Source of the DNA: Alnus glutinosa
Lineage: Eukaryota > Streptophyta > Magnoliopsida > Fagales > Betulaceae
Reading direction: 5' to 3'
Assembly: GCF_958979055.1 (NCBI RefSeq)
Contig: NC_084896.1
Coordinates: 4,828,501 to 4,892,500, forward strand
DNA: 64,000 bases
Shown here: positions 1 through 10,978 of the stretch, piece after piece
How positions within the stretch are numbered: the stretch's first letter is position 1
Layout of the letters: the number at the start of each line of letters is the position of its first letter
The notes under the pieces: model-generated
Databases searched by the model: none
What the model saw: the letters and a program-made list of their open reading frames with translations, nothing else
What the model was told of the DNA's origin: nothing
Made by a program: the position numbers and the translations under genes

Positions 1-1237
1 TTAGGTCTCTGCATGTGTATGGGCATGTATGTATGCTACTTTATAATCTGCAAATTTCTGGTCCGCAGTCTGATTTTTAGTCCTGACATTGAATTAGAAT
101 TCTGTAAAATTCTATGACCTGTTATCTTTACAAGTTTAAAACAGCCCGAGTTTTCTTTGGTACTTTTTTGCCTTTGACTTTTTTATTTTTATAATTTACA
201 ATAAATAATGCAATGAAGGACTTTCTTTGCCAGACAATCAAAGGGAAACTTAAATTGAACCAAGTCCTAACCTTTTGGGGGTTGGCTATGTCCTCTTAAC
301 ACCGTCTTATGCCTCACATTTTTTCCTTGGCATTTTGTTCTCTCTAATGCCAGACCCCTCTGAATTATATTGTCATTCAACTTCATTTTTGCTGACTAAT
401 TTGTGAAACATTGTTCCCCCCCTCCCAATCAGGCACACAAAGCCCCAATTAAAGTAAAAGTACAAGTGTTCACTTGGGAAATGGAGGATACTATTGTACA
501 GAAAGTAGAAGGGAAATAAAACTGAAGTTATTTTGAAAGAGTTGAGTGGATCAATATATTTTTTCCATACTAGATTCCCTTTTAAAGGAACTTCATTCTT
601 TCCTTCAAAATGACCCAAATCAGTGTGAATACCTTCAAAATCTTATTCATCTCTTTGAGGCTTCCAAATATCACCGACAAAGAACCTTCTACTGACCATG
701 TGAATAAGCAGCAAGCTATATTGGGGAGAGTAACTCAGTCTGTTGAGAAAATGCTGCTGGACAATGGATCAAGATATTGTCCACAATCTGTTTAGTAGAT
801 TTGGGAACTTTTCCTGATTATGTATGGTCCATTCTCCAGCTAGTATGTGAACTGCTGTCAGAATTTTGATCAAGGCAGAAAAATGGTAAACAATGAAAGT
901 ACTAGACTCTGCCAAAGACCATGATATTGTAGTCGGGAAATTGGGCCTAATTGACGGACTGTATAGAACACTCGAAGACTTGTATTCGACTTGGTGTTTT
1001 TTGTGGTTCATTTTGTCACACAGATAGATTAGAGCTTTCAGAATTTTGTTCATGACAGTTAAGTGCCCAAGTGGAAAAACTGGACTCCTCCATAGGCCTT
1101 GATTGTGGAGTGGTTATGTTGGGTGTTGGGCTTGTTTAATGATTTTATACAAAGTCAGCATTTACTCCCAGACCGACTTTTTCTTGTTTATTCATGCCAA
1201 AAATTGGTGACAAGACCAACTCTCGAGCAAAGTTATT

Positions 1238-1431
1238 GGCCTCGTTTGACAACTCTTTTTTGGAAAGCTTTTTGCGTTTTAGCAAAAAAAAAAAGAAGCA
1301 AAAGTATTAACAACTCCAACACAAAACACACGCAAAATACTCAAAGCTACGTTCACCTTTATGTCACATCATAATACTTTTGCAACCAAAAAACAAAAAG
1401 TACCCTCTAAACAGTTTTATCAAACGAACCC
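1238..1431. mobile_element. hAT-like MITE in a transportin intron
   Basis: The segment starts GGCCTCGTTTGACAACTC and ends with the imperfect inverse, whose reverse complement reads GGGTTCGTTTGATAAAACTG. The interior is A-rich. The 8-base flanks AAGTTATT and ATTATATT are similar but not identical. Short length, TIRs of the CGTTTG type and an 8-base spacing suggest a non-autonomous hAT element sitting inside an intron. Confidence 0.5.
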
Positions 1432-1526
1432 ATTATATTTTTTCCTTTGCTTTCTGAGTATAGACTAAAAAAAATGACCACTGCTTATAGGCCTTCATGT
1501 TTCTCATTATCAATTAATTTGTGCAG

Positions 1527-2366
1527 GATACGTGATGATATTGAAAAGGAGGATGCTTTCCGAGGTCTCTGTGCAATGGTATACATCTGCTTTCTTATGA
1601 ATTTATTTTTTAAAATATCAGTGATGAAAATTGTCGCATGGGGTTCTCTCAAATGTTGTCAGGTTAAAGCAAATCCATCAGGGGCATTAGGTTCACTTGT
1701 TTTCATGTGCAAAGCAATTGCAAGTTGGCATGTAAGACTGGCTTTGCCTTCCTGTTGAGATCTATTTAGTGTTCTGTTTTCTAATAAAAGCTCAATGGTG
1801 TCACTTTTCCTATGTCTATAGGAAATAAGGAGCGAAGATCTACATAATGATATTTGCCAAGTGTTGCATGGTTATAAACAGGTTAGCATTGCTTTTGTTC
1901 TGCAGCATCTTTGTAGAATTATTGTGATTTACCTACTTCCAGCTTCAATTTTATATCATAGAAGTCATAATTCTTAAAAAGGGTTGGCCGAATATGTAGA
2001 GTGCCTAATTGTACCCTCTATCTTTGAGTGTGCTGTGTATATCTCCATTAACAGTATTGGATTCTTTTATTCATTAAAAAAAAAAAAAGTATTGGATTCT
2101 TTTGTTTTTAAATTCTTGTTTGATGGTTAATTCTAAAAAAAAAAAACCTTTCTAGTACCAATAAACTAATGAAGGCAGGGATGAATTTTTTTAATATTTT
2201 TTAAACATGTATAGTAAAAAAAAGGTGGAGCATAGGTAAGACTATAATATTGATATACTTGCATCAATACATAATTTGGCAGATGCTTAGAAATGGAGCA
2301 TGGGACCAATGTATGTCTGCTTTGGAGCCCCCAGTGAAGGAGAAGCTGTCAAAGTATCAAGTGTAA
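1527..2366 (+). CDS. TRN1: Transportin-1 (importin beta-2), 3' end of gene
   Basis: Four coding exons at 1527-1578, 1663-1731, 1822-1881 and 2283-2366 join in frame across GT-AG introns and end at TAA 2364-2366. The product reads [18 protein letters not shown], then [40 protein letters not shown], and ends [16 protein letters not shown]. This is the conserved C-terminal HEAT-repeat end of plant transportin-1, the karyopherin that carries PY-NLS cargo such as RNA-binding proteins into the nucleus and answers to Ran-GTP. The first exon enters in phase 2 (its first base completes an Arg or Ser codon). I found no further exon between 1 and 1526, so the preceding intron either covers the window start or hides a short exon. 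Most of the gene lies to the left of the window. Family identity is strong; the symbol rests on resemblance to Arabidopsis TRN1. Confidence 0.9.
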
Positions 2367-3100
2367 TATGTTTCTCAAGGCCCACATCTTATCTGTGCTG
2401 GCACTCTTCTGCAGTATGTGCTTCTTCAGAGTTGTGTGTCTGAATCAATACTGTTGGTCATCTGTGCACATTTTATTGCAGTCATGATTAACCAAAGATC
2501 AAGTCTCTCTCTATTTTCTAAGGCAAAGCATCATATTGACCTAATTCATCAAAGCTAGGAGATAATTTGCACTTCTTCAAAACCTCAAGAGATTGATTGT
2601 ATCTGGACAGCATTTGATTTGAGAAAATGGAGCCACTTAGGGTTGGGATGTGGATAGGGTGTACAGGGGTGCAGCTTTCTGAGCTTTGAGATTGTGTGTT
2701 CATTTTTTGCTTTTTATATTTGAAAAAAAAAAATGCTCTCAATAGCCTATGGAGCCGTCATCTTTTATGTTTAGTTTTGTTTTTTGGGCTCAAGAGTTTT
2801 CCATAGTTTCACTTTCAGGAAATAGGGTTTGTGTCTGATTTCCACAGATTTTGTAAAGGGATTTAACCTGATGAGGCGCAGTTATTCTTGCGGCTGTTGG
2901 ATTTCAGTGTGGAAACAATACTTGGAATTCTATTTTCTTTGAACAATATTCTGTAACCTCGGGTTTCATAAATGATTGGAATGTATTTTCTTTGAACTGA
3001 ACTTGGCAGTTTTATTTTCTCCATTTTTGTGAATAGTTTTATGGTACCTTTCCCTTTCTAAGCTGATGGTTTGCTACATTTATGATCTTCATTTTACCAT
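2367..3100 (+). other. Probable 3' UTR and downstream region of transportin gene
   Basis: T-rich, moderately complex sequence follows the stop codon, without any convincing reading frame on either strand. Its composition suits a transcript 3' UTR of several hundred bases. No clear AATAAA signal was located, so the end is a guess. Confidence 0.4.
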
Positions 3101-4160
3101 CTTCTATGGACCTATGAGGCATCCTCAAGGTTGATTATCATTTCAAAACATACTGGATTGTAGTGGAGTAAATGTATCCCGTGAAATTCAAGTGACATAA
3201 AAGGATTCATTTCATGGTCCACATTAGATTTAACATATCTAATGATGTATATATTGTTACGTCATTTAAAATCTCGATCTGTCGAGTAGGAAAGGCTGCC
3301 AATGTTTGATCTCTAGAAGAAAAAAAAAATTCACAAGGTCGTCAGCTAAAAGAAAATAGTGATGGGAGGGCTTTGCTTGAAGATCTTGATACCATGAATT
3401 AACTCCTATCTTTCTTCAAGATAAGTCTAGATAAAATCTCTTAGCCCAAAAGGAAGAGGAAAGGGGAAAGAAGGTACCCCTTGCCTTAAACCACGGGTGT
3501 GGAAAATTTTTCCCAAAGGAGAGTCATCCAGAAGAATTGAAAAGGAGGTTGTAGATAAGCATTGTGAATCTAGGGTTGTGCAAAACAATGGCTACCGCCT
3601 GCCGGCCAAGTATCGTCCGAGAGCCGACCGACACCGCCTAACTTGCGGCCGGTAGGTGGTAGACTTTTTTCATTTCCGACAAAGTTGGTTTGGTAAAACT
3701 AATTACATAAATATAGGACCAGATCTTGATAGAGAAAGATCATTTCTTCTTTTGGACTTCAATTTAATTATTTTCAAGATATGATGAATATTATTTGTTT
3801 ATGTGCCTGTCTTGGTACCTCCTCCATCCATATAGAGCTGTCAGCTCACTCGCGCTGAGGAAGACTCATTGACTCTTTCTATCCCGTGAGAAAAAAAGGA
3901 AGGACGAACAAGACATTGGGAGTCGTTGGAGATGCTTGCAGCTGGCGTGGCAATTGCATTAGAAATTTCGGATCGAATAATGAGGATAAAAATCCCCGTC
4001 CAAAAAATAACTGATTAATTATTTAATTGACAAAAATAAATATGTAACATCCTTCAATTTGTATTGTGGCTTGGATTCTTGATCTTCATATATATTCTAA
4101 CATTCTCCTCAAACTCAAGGTGAAAATATGTGGAATCTTCAGTTTGATTTTTTTTTGGAA
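3101..4160. other. Intergenic, no gene seen
   Basis: No coding potential. A GC-rich patch at about 3598-3658 (CCGCCTGCCGGCCAAG and neighbours) stands out from AT-rich surroundings and resembles short GC-rich patches elsewhere in the window (around 43510-43560), probably old transposon pieces. Confidence 0.4.
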
Positions 4161-4164
4161 TTCC

Positions 4165-4330
4165 CCATAAGACTGCAACGGATGGTTGAATCTCTCCATA
4201 AACCATCAAGAGGGTTGGATTTTGCCACAAAACACCAAGGGGAGGTCAAATCTCGCCGCAAAATATCAAGAGGCAATCGGATCTCAGTGCAAACACCAAG
4301 GGACGGTCGAATTTCATCGTAAAATCAAAA
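4165..4330 (+). repeat. Degenerate tandem repeat, about 31-40 base units
   Basis: Four or five units follow the scheme: CACCAAGGGGAGGTCAAATC, then TCGCCGCAAAA, with variants such as ATCAAGAGGCAATCGGATC and ACCAAGGGACGGTCGAATTT. A continuous frame exists at 4128-4322, but it arises from the repeat and resembles no protein. It lies directly before sequence resembling the end of an LTR element. Confidence 0.55.
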
Positions 4331-4429
4331 CTGAATAAAGGGAAGATTTTTTTATTTTTTTTTGAAATTCATAGGATCGAAAACTTGCGATAGCCTAGAG
4401 CGTTGATATCATGAAAGATAATATAATCC

Positions 4430-4790
4430 AGAATAATAAATAAATAGACATAAATAATTACGTGGTTCGGTTTATGACCTACATTTAAGATAAAGCTTAA
4501 ATGACTACATTTTGCTCTTATTTCTTTGAGTGATGTTTACAATATAGCTCTTATTTATAGGAGAATTAGATAATACAAATAGACTTTAACTACAATTACG
4601 TAACTGTGACAAAGTGATAGACTTCAATTGTGGCTATGCGACAGTTTTTTCAATTGTGATTAGGTGATAGTCTTCAACTATAGTTAGGTCACAGACTTAG
4701 ATTCTTGATCTTCTAATATCTCCAATAGTGACTAGGTGATAGTCTTTAACTGTAATTTAGATTCTTGATCTCATTGAGGTCTTTCAGTAA
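4430..4790 (+). repeat. LTR-like remnant with internal short repeats
   Basis: The stretch has ACGTGGTTCGG, TTGCTCTTATTTCTT, GTTTACAATATAGCTC and CTTATTTATAGGAG in order. The same order recurs around 48420-48520, so the two are copies of one repeat family; plant Copia LTRs often carry such a segment. From 4580 to 4780 there are four irregular units of about 40 bases around TAGTCTTCAACTATAGTTAG and variants. No TSD or second LTR was found. Confidence 0.45.
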
Positions 4791-4988
4791 TTTTGTAAAT
4801 AGGTATCGCATAATTAAAGGGATTCATACCAAAACCTTTTCACCTCTTCGCTACTCGTAGTCGTAACCTCCTCCGCTCAACTCCTCATATAGGTTCTACA
4901 TCCAACAAAACACACTACAATCAGACTTGCACTAAAATTCCTTGCTCAATCCCCCTTTTACAGCATATAGTCACATGCCCATAGTCTT

Positions 4989-5735
4989 TGTTGGGGGAAT
5001 AATCATCCCCCAAGGCCCAGGTGGGTCCAAGAGGAGAGTTGCCGACTGGTAAAGTGAGCCATTCGGCTGAATGTTACCCGGAGGCCCGCCTGCGCTCGGC
5101 TAGTGGAACAACTTTCTCGGGAGAAGGACACGCTCGGACAACTGAATTTGATTATAACCTCTGGAATCGACGAGGCTATGCCGAGAGCATCTCGGTACAG
5201 AAAGGAGGTAAGGTGCGTTAGCCTCCAAAAGGAGCGGAGAGCCCAAGGTAAAGGACTTCCCACATTTATTGAAGTATCCAGCATTTTTTGGTATCTTCAG
5301 TATTTAATAAAGTTGCATACTCAGAACATCAAATTAGATTAAAAGCCTAACATGTCGACAGGGCTAGGCGGCTCGCCTGACTTAGAACGTCATCCCGGGT
5401 ATCATCGTATCATATCAAGTTACTGTGTGCATCAGTAACTGTCAAATGGTCATTAATGCAGTGATTTGAGCATATCTTTACACACGAGTGAAGAAGAGTA
5501 GATATATAAATAAGGATAAAAACAAGTATACCTAACACGAATAGCATTTACTCACTCTTTTCAATTCTCCAACTGACTTAGGGATCAGAGGAGGCTCTGC
5601 AGGCTAACCCCCGAGCGTGTCTTTATTGTTTTACACGTCTCAATTTCGTGGACCAGTCGAGAGTGGGTTGTTGCTTCTAATCAAGGATATCAAACTAAGA
5701 ACTAACATGTCACCATACTGAAAACTGTACCAACA
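4989..5735 (+). mobile_element. Solo LTR with intact 5-base TSD
   Basis: A 747-base element begins TGTTGG and ends CCAACA (perfect 6-base inverted ends with the usual TG...CA) and is flanked by the direct repeat GTCTT at 4984-4988 and 5736-5740. Inside are a TATA-like TATATATAAATAAGG at about 5502 and a pyrimidine-rich AACTGACTTAGGGATC segment near 5571. Both are typical of the promoter and R/U5 part of Ty3/gypsy-type LTRs in dicots. No internal retroelement region or partner LTR adjoins it, so it is a solo LTR left by recombination. Frames of 60-90 codons on both strands inside it are not genes. Confidence 0.85.
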
Positions 5736-5740
5736 GTCTT

Positions 5741-6667
5741 CTTCTATCATGAATTTTAGAGGAAGTCTTACTGTCTTTTACAGCATATAGTCACATTGCC
5801 CATATCTGAATGTCTTTGATCATAGTCTTGTAAGGTGAGGGACCCAAGATCCACAAATGATATTGTGGGGACAGGTTAGGGCATCAATTCATTCCGATTT
5901 AGGAACGTTTGCCAAGTCAAAAGCATCGTGGGAAGCAAAACCAAAATCCCTCCTGCCACTCTTCTAAGACTGGGATAGTGTGGAGTTGAAATCTCTGGAC
6001 ACTAGGTACATCTTTAAAGGTAACAAAACAGATCCCTCTTCATTTTACCTATTCTGAAATAACTACAGATGTTTCATTTATTGGAAGTAAAAGCATTTGA
6101 TGGACATCTAATCCAAAAGATTTCTTCTAAGACTTGTTATTTACCAACCTTACGGACTCTATATTCTTTACTTGGAAAAATGATTTGTGGGGGACAGTCA
6201 GCACCCTTTTTTTAATGAAAAGAGAGTGCTGGGGCCGGTTTTCCATCCCCTGTGTATCAGCGCTCCTTTACCTAAGAAGGAAGATTGGATGCCTCATCAC
6301 CAGCCCGTTCTTATCCTTTTATTAACACTCAATTTAATACTAAACCAGTGCATTTTTCCAGGGTGCCCTGAAGTCTAAAATTCCATCCCCTGAAAATCAT
6401 TTTCCCTAAAATTTTGTGCGGAATCATCTTTAATTATCTTGGCAGTCGAGGATAAGAATCGCTGATGTTACACTGCTTTTTTGATAGCAAAATTCCAGAG
6501 ATAGATAGCTCTAGCCTTTCCAGTTACGAAAAGGCATACATATTTTTCTCACAATGTTTTTCTCTTTTCTTCCTTACAATGCTAGGGACATGACAGATGA
6601 GCATCTACAAGTTTGAGCTGGACCATGCATATATTAGAAATAAACTCTTCTAGGATTTCATATTTGA
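5741..6667. other. Intergenic / 3' flank of SECE2-like gene
   Basis: No protein-like frame was found. A 25-base string, TTTTACAGCATATAGTCACA plus its continuation, occurs at about 4956-4986 and again at about 5775-5806, bracketing the solo LTR. The part nearest 6668 should hold the 3' UTR of the minus-strand gene. Confidence 0.35.
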
Positions 6668-7710
6668 TTATGGGGTTCTTCTGAGAATCAGAGCCAACGT
6701 ATAGGAGAGGGCAGAGTCAACAGAGGCTAGTGCGACGATGAGCACTGCTACAATAACAAGAGTGAGAGTAGCAGTCTTCAGCTGCACAACATCAGTGAGA
6801 AACTCAGCTTTGTACAACATGAAATGGCATTCACTTCGAAACTAAAACAATTCTTGACAAGCATTGCAAAATGATTATTATTTACTAACAGATTGAAAGA
6901 CAATTGAACCACAAACGTTCTTAAGACTCGCACTTCTAAACTTCCAAGTGAACCACAAACTTTGGATACATACCGTGCTTTGGAAACCTGGCCACTCTAT
7001 GTACTTCAGCTGACTAGGTTGCTCAACCAGAAATACAAATAGAGATTTCAAGCCCCTAAGAAAGAATATAAAACAATGGTTAATTCATCAAAGATAACTG
7101 AATCTGTTCCACATTGATATAATCAAGTATATCCAATTTTCACACAAAACAGAAAATTGGGTATTGATTCGTGACAGGCTTAACAATGGTTCAATATATG
7201 CAAGAGAACATAGAAAGATCTGTAAGTACAGTACCACAAGGCTTCCTTAATCATACTGAGCCAAAAGGGCTCCTCAGACAAGTCATCGTGAATGCTCAAC
7301 TGATGATGATTTCTTCCTACAAATGTCGCATATCTGGAGCCTAAACGCTCTGGACGAGAATATTGAAACCTTGCTCTACGAATCTGCTATGTAAGTCCCC
7401 AAATATTCAGAGATGAGTTTGTAACTTACAATTATAAACTGTTACAAACAGACACACCCGCAGAGCAATTAAAAAGTTACCAGTCTAGCTGGTGGCTGAA
7501 AGGCCTTGTAATCATTATATCTCGTAGAAATAAGTCTTTCAATTTTGAATGGTAGTTTAGGATGGAAAGGAATCAAACCTATAGAAAATAGAGGGAAAAA
7601 AAAGATTATGCAATGTCAAATACAAGGCAGAATATAGCCAAGATAAAAGCCTTAGAGAAAGGGGAAAAGAAACCTGAACAATTTGCTAGCAACCCAGAAA
7701 CAAATGCCAT
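6668..7710 (-). CDS. SECE2: SecE-like plastid translocase subunit (SECE2 type)
   Basis: Five exons, in transcript order: 7710-7674, 7578-7481, 7383-7235, 7055-6974 and 6781-6668. All have GT-AG borders and join in frame to 159 residues. The N-terminus MAFVSGLLANCSGLIPFHPK looks like a short transit peptide. Residues 75-100 hold an acidic then amphipathic stretch (DDLSEEPFWLSMIKEALWGL). Then comes the SecE signature LKYIEWPGFQSTLKTA (111-126), followed by one transmembrane helix at about 124-150. The layout (amphipathic helix, E-W-P motif, single helix near the C-terminus) is that of SecE. The length and extended N-terminus fit the second plastid SecE, partner of SCY2 in the inner envelope, rather than thylakoid SECE1. 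The acceptor at 7383 could equally be three bases earlier, adding Gln. An acceptor just before the ATG (about 7716) implies a leader intron; its first exon was not found. Confidence 0.8.
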
Positions 7711-7846
7711 CCCCACTGCAATGCAAGAAAAGAACTTTTAGCTCTCCGTGGGAATTTAAGGGAAAAAAGAGAAAAGAAGCCTAATTGAATAAAGAACAGC
7801 ACCCGATCATAAATTGGCATTTTTTAAGCTACCAAGTAAAATCCAA

Positions 7847-8347
7847 GAATAACCACTCCTAAGAATGTCTCAGCTGGACAAATTAACAAACAGATGATGC
7901 CCAGGTGGGGTATTCCCCTGTTTGGGGGTGTCTTGTGTACACCTATATGGTGGTTTGGTCTGTACCCTTTTTTGATCAATGAAAGATTTATCTTTCCTTC
8001 AAAAAAAAAAAAAAAAAAAAAAAACAGATGATGCCCAACAAGAGCATACACATATAGTTTTAAAGCCTACTCAAATTCTTATTCGTTAAAAAGTGAAAGT
8101 TTCACGCCCAAATTTTAAATGGGGTTGCTCATTTGTTCACTAATTCTCAAATACAAGAATAACCACTCCTAAGAATATTTCAGCTAGAAAAATTAACAAG
8201 CAGATCGTAGTGGGAGCAACAGTAAACCTACCCAGATGCCGAACAAATATATATACATAGTTTAAAGCAAACCTATATCTTATTTGTTTAAAAAACTGAA
8301 ACTTTCACACCCAAACTTCAAATGGAGTTAATTTTTTCACTAATTCT
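7847..8347. repeat. Tandem segmental duplication, about 190 bases per copy
   Basis: Copy 1 (7847-8148 including an inserted LINE tail) and copy 2 (8149-8347) share AAGAATAACCACTCCTAAGA, later TGAAAGTTTCACGCCCAAAT (copy 1) against TGAAACTTTCACACCCAAAC (copy 2), and both end in TTCACTAATTCTC. The copies differ by scattered substitutions and small gaps. They lie upstream of the SECE2-like start, in its leader intron or promoter. Confidence 0.85.
7904..8021 (+). mobile_element. 5'-truncated LINE tail with poly(A) and TSD
   Basis: The insert has a T/G-rich 3' end ending TTGATCAATGAAAGATTTAT and CTTTCCTTC, then a run of A from 8001 to 8024. The 16-base string AAACAGATGATGCCCA occurs at 7888-7903 and 8022-8037 on either side, a perfect TSD of the target-primed type. 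Only about 100 bases of element body survive, so the family cannot be named beyond a LINE-like retroposon. Confidence 0.85.
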
Positions 8348-8349
8348 CG

Positions 8350-8730
8350 GCCGAAAGAAAATTTACAATCTGTCAAACCTTCTACTGGATAATCAAGAAG
8401 CAAACTTTTGCTGCATAAAATTCAATTATTTTAATATCAATTTATCATTTCCATTGAATAACCATCAACTATACCAACCGTTTTGTCCAAAGAAGAAGAC
8501 GGAGAAGAGGAATGAGAAATGGAAAAGACGAAATCAGCAAATGAACAAAGCAAAGAATAAGGAAAGGGTCTACAAAAGAACAAAAAAAGAACAAGGAAGG
8601 GCTAAGGAGAGGCCTCGCGAGTCGCGAGTGTAAAACGAAATTGTTTTTCAAACTGGGAACAAACGGCGAGTCGTCCACTCGAAACGCAACAAGACGTTGA
8701 TTTACTCGGCGATTCCCTCGAGAACGACTT
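8350..8730. other. Purine-rich stretch upstream of SECE2-like gene
   Basis: From 8490 to 8630 the + strand is A/G-rich (AGAAGAAGACGGAGAAGAGG and similar), giving a lysine/arginine-rich frame without family resemblance; I do not treat it as a gene. It could include the promoter or untranslated first exon of the minus-strand SECE2-like gene. Confidence 0.3.
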
Positions 8731-8736
8731 GTTTTT

Positions 8737-8846
8737 GTTTTTTTTTTTTATACGTCCACGCAAGAAGAAGATGAATGATTCGAATTAGTGACCTCCACTT
8801 CATAAGGTGTGGTTTCTAACTGATTGAACTACCTCTTGGAGACAAC
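8737..8846 (-). mobile_element. tRNA-derived SINE
   Basis: Read on the minus strand, the stretch gives AGGTAGTTCAATCAGTTAGA, a good Pol III A-box region, then GGTCACTAATTCGAATC, a B-box-like GGTTCGAATC variant, about 30 bases later. It then runs into an A-rich tail (the T run at about 8737-8749 on the + strand). Spacing and order match tRNA-related plant SINEs. It is not a tRNA gene, since no acceptor stem closes. Confidence 0.6.
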
Positions 8847-8849
8847 TTG

Positions 8850-9835
8850 TTTCTTATAGTATCACTAATCTTGTACAACATTTGCGTACCTTGGAGGATA
8901 AGAGGGAATACGGTCTTGTATATGACATTACTCTTTTATTTATTTACGTGGGAGTAAAACAATGGGTATCACTTATAATACATCGTAGGATTCGAGATAA
9001 GTGAAGCGTTATAAGTGAGGTGACGGGAGCTGTCGTTAAAAAAATAGACGGAATTCAGACGGAAGTATCAACTGAGTTTTTTCATTAAAGACAGGTACCG
9101 ATACCATTTATAACACTTTTTGAAACCGATGTGGCTATTTGATACGGTCCAAACCACATGTACGTGTGGAGCATTTAACCAAAAAAAAAAAAAAAAGTTA
9201 TAAATAGTAGCTCCTTTCCCATTATAATTTTTTGTTAATTTAGATGAAAATTGCGTAAAAATATCCATTATACCCAAGTGGACTTATAAAAATGCTAATA
9301 TGCCCTTAAATAAAAAAGATTAAAAAAATAAAAATAAAAATCTCTACAGGACCCATGGCTAGCCCATTGGTCTCCTCCATGGCTTGTGGGTCTCCTAGGT
9401 CTCTTCCATGCATGGAGACCCACGGCCATGGGTCTCATGGACAAGTTTTTTTTTTTTTTTTGTTGGTATAAAAAAAATTAACACTGGCATTATTTCCATT
9501 TTAGGCCATTTTTTGTCTGATTAAACAAAAAATTCTAATAGAGGAGGCTAAGTGAAAGGGGCTAGTAATTTGAGGGGTCAATTGCAATATTTTTTAGTCT
9601 GGAGAAAAAATTACAATTAAGGTGAAAGTTCAAGGGAGCAAATGTAGTTTCCACTTTACGACTTTGTTTTTCCACTTTATGATTATTGAATTTATTGCGT
9701 GCGAATATATGTTTTATCGTGTATTTGATAATTTGTAAGTACGTCTTTGAAAATTCTTTTTCATTGAGATCTTGTACTTCTTACTGGACCTAGAAGGCGA
9801 GGCACTCTAAATTGTGTAGGCATTGACAAAGGAAG
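8850..9835. other. Intergenic, with one GC-rich hairpin
   Basis: No gene was found. TCCATGGCTTGTGGGTCTCC at about 9376-9396 pairs with GGAGACCCACGGCCATGGG at about 9412-9430 in an otherwise AT-rich region. Nothing on either strand resembles a protein. Confidence 0.4.
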
Positions 9836-9847
9836 GGAAGAATTGGT

Positions 9848-10978
9848 TTGCATGGGCTGAGCAAAACTGGTTGGAGGGGAGGAGTTTCTGGCATATTTCT
9901 CTACCTAAGGTTTGTTTTTGGAGTTGGAAAAAGATTCTCAAACTCCAGAATGTAGCTAAGAATTTTCTGAGCTTTAAAGTTGGGAAATGTCATGATATAT
10001 CTCTTTGATTTGATGCTTGGCACCTGGCTGGTAAGCTTGTTAATATCTATAGATTTCGGATAGCTTATGATTCCGGGATTGGCATTGATGCTAAGCTGTC
10101 TACTGTTTTACAAAATAGAAATTGGATTTGGCCCCTTGCTCGCTCGGAAGCTTTGGTTAATATTCAGAGTCAACTTCCAGGTATTGCCATTGGTGAAGCT
10201 GATACTCCTGTGTGAAAATCTAGAAGGCGAACCTACTTATGTTTGGAGACTTGGAACTCTCTTCGAACTAAAGCCCCTGAGGTCCCTTGGTGGTAGGTTG
10301 TGTGGTTTCCGTTGGCCATTTCTCGATATGCTTTCGTGTTATGGCTTGTTCGTAGGAATGCTCTGACTACCAAAGAACGTATGTGTGACTGGGGATTTAT
10401 TGGAAATTCAATATGTCGGTTCTATTATGGGTGCTAGGAATCGATTGATCATTTGTTCTTCCAATGTAGTTTCTGTAAAAGAGTTTGGCGTCATTTGATG
10501 GCTGATTGTTTTATTTCTAACCCTTGTGTGCATTGGGATGATGTTTTTGGTCTGGAGCTGTAATTTGAAGGGTAAAAGTCTGCAAAATATACTCTGTAAA
10601 CTTTGTTTGGCAGCAGCTATATACCATTTATGGAGGTTGAGGAATGACCTTTGTTATGGTAATACTCCTTTGACTGAAGAAGCTCTTGTTGCTCGGATTA
10701 AAGGGGATGTTAGAACTCGGGTCTCGTCTAGTAGGAAGCCGAAGAATATCTCAGGTAGCCTTTCACAGCAGTGGCGTTTGTAAAAATGTTGTTGTTTTGT
10801 TTCTGGTTTTAGTGTTTTGTGGATATTGGCTGTGCAATAATTTGTTTTGGTTGTTAGTTTGTTGTGTAGAGAGTTTGTTCTCTTGTTTGTAAGGTGTATC
10901 CAATGTTTACTGGAGTGATGTTTTCTGTTGAGTTTGGTTTATAAAGGCATTGATTCATCCAAAAAAAAAAAAGAAAGA
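9848..10978 (+). mobile_element. 5'-truncated LINE, zf-RVT end of ORF2, decayed
   Basis: Interrupted frames give WFAWAEQNWLEGRSFWHISL, then KNFLSFKVGKCHDISL, then after frame changes WLVRRNALTTKERMCDWGFI, SIDHLFFQCSFCKRVWRHLM and CLAAAIYHLWRLRNDLCYG. This is the zinc-binding reverse-transcriptase (zf-RVT) C-terminus of plant L1-type LINEs. The 3' end reads TTTATAAAGGCATTGATTCA then A12. The sequence GAAGAATTGGT flanks both sides (9837-9847 and about 10984-10994), giving a TSD of at least 11 bases. Stops and frameshifts make it inactive. The apparent genes at 9823, 10067, 10526 and 10686 are pieces of this element. Confidence 0.85.

Noticed and set aside
610..795. 61-codon + frame and overlapping frames to about 1130 that look partly protein-like (for example VDLGTFPDYVWSILQLVCEL in another frame)
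   Set aside because: Frames switch repeatedly, no splice pattern links them to the transportin exons and no family is recognised; at most an old coding scrap in an intron.
4128..4322. 64-codon frame
   Set aside because: It is produced by the tandem repeat and has no gene-like context.
5003..5342. Overlapping frames of 66-93 codons on both strands
   Set aside because: They lie wholly inside the solo LTR; open frames there reflect GC-rich composition.
6134..6378. Two overlapping 63-codon frames
   Set aside because: No domain, no codon bias; located in the 3' flank of the minus-strand gene.
8322..8633. 103-codon Lys/Arg-rich frame
   Set aside because: It results from a purine-rich tract; no family resemblance and no conserved block.
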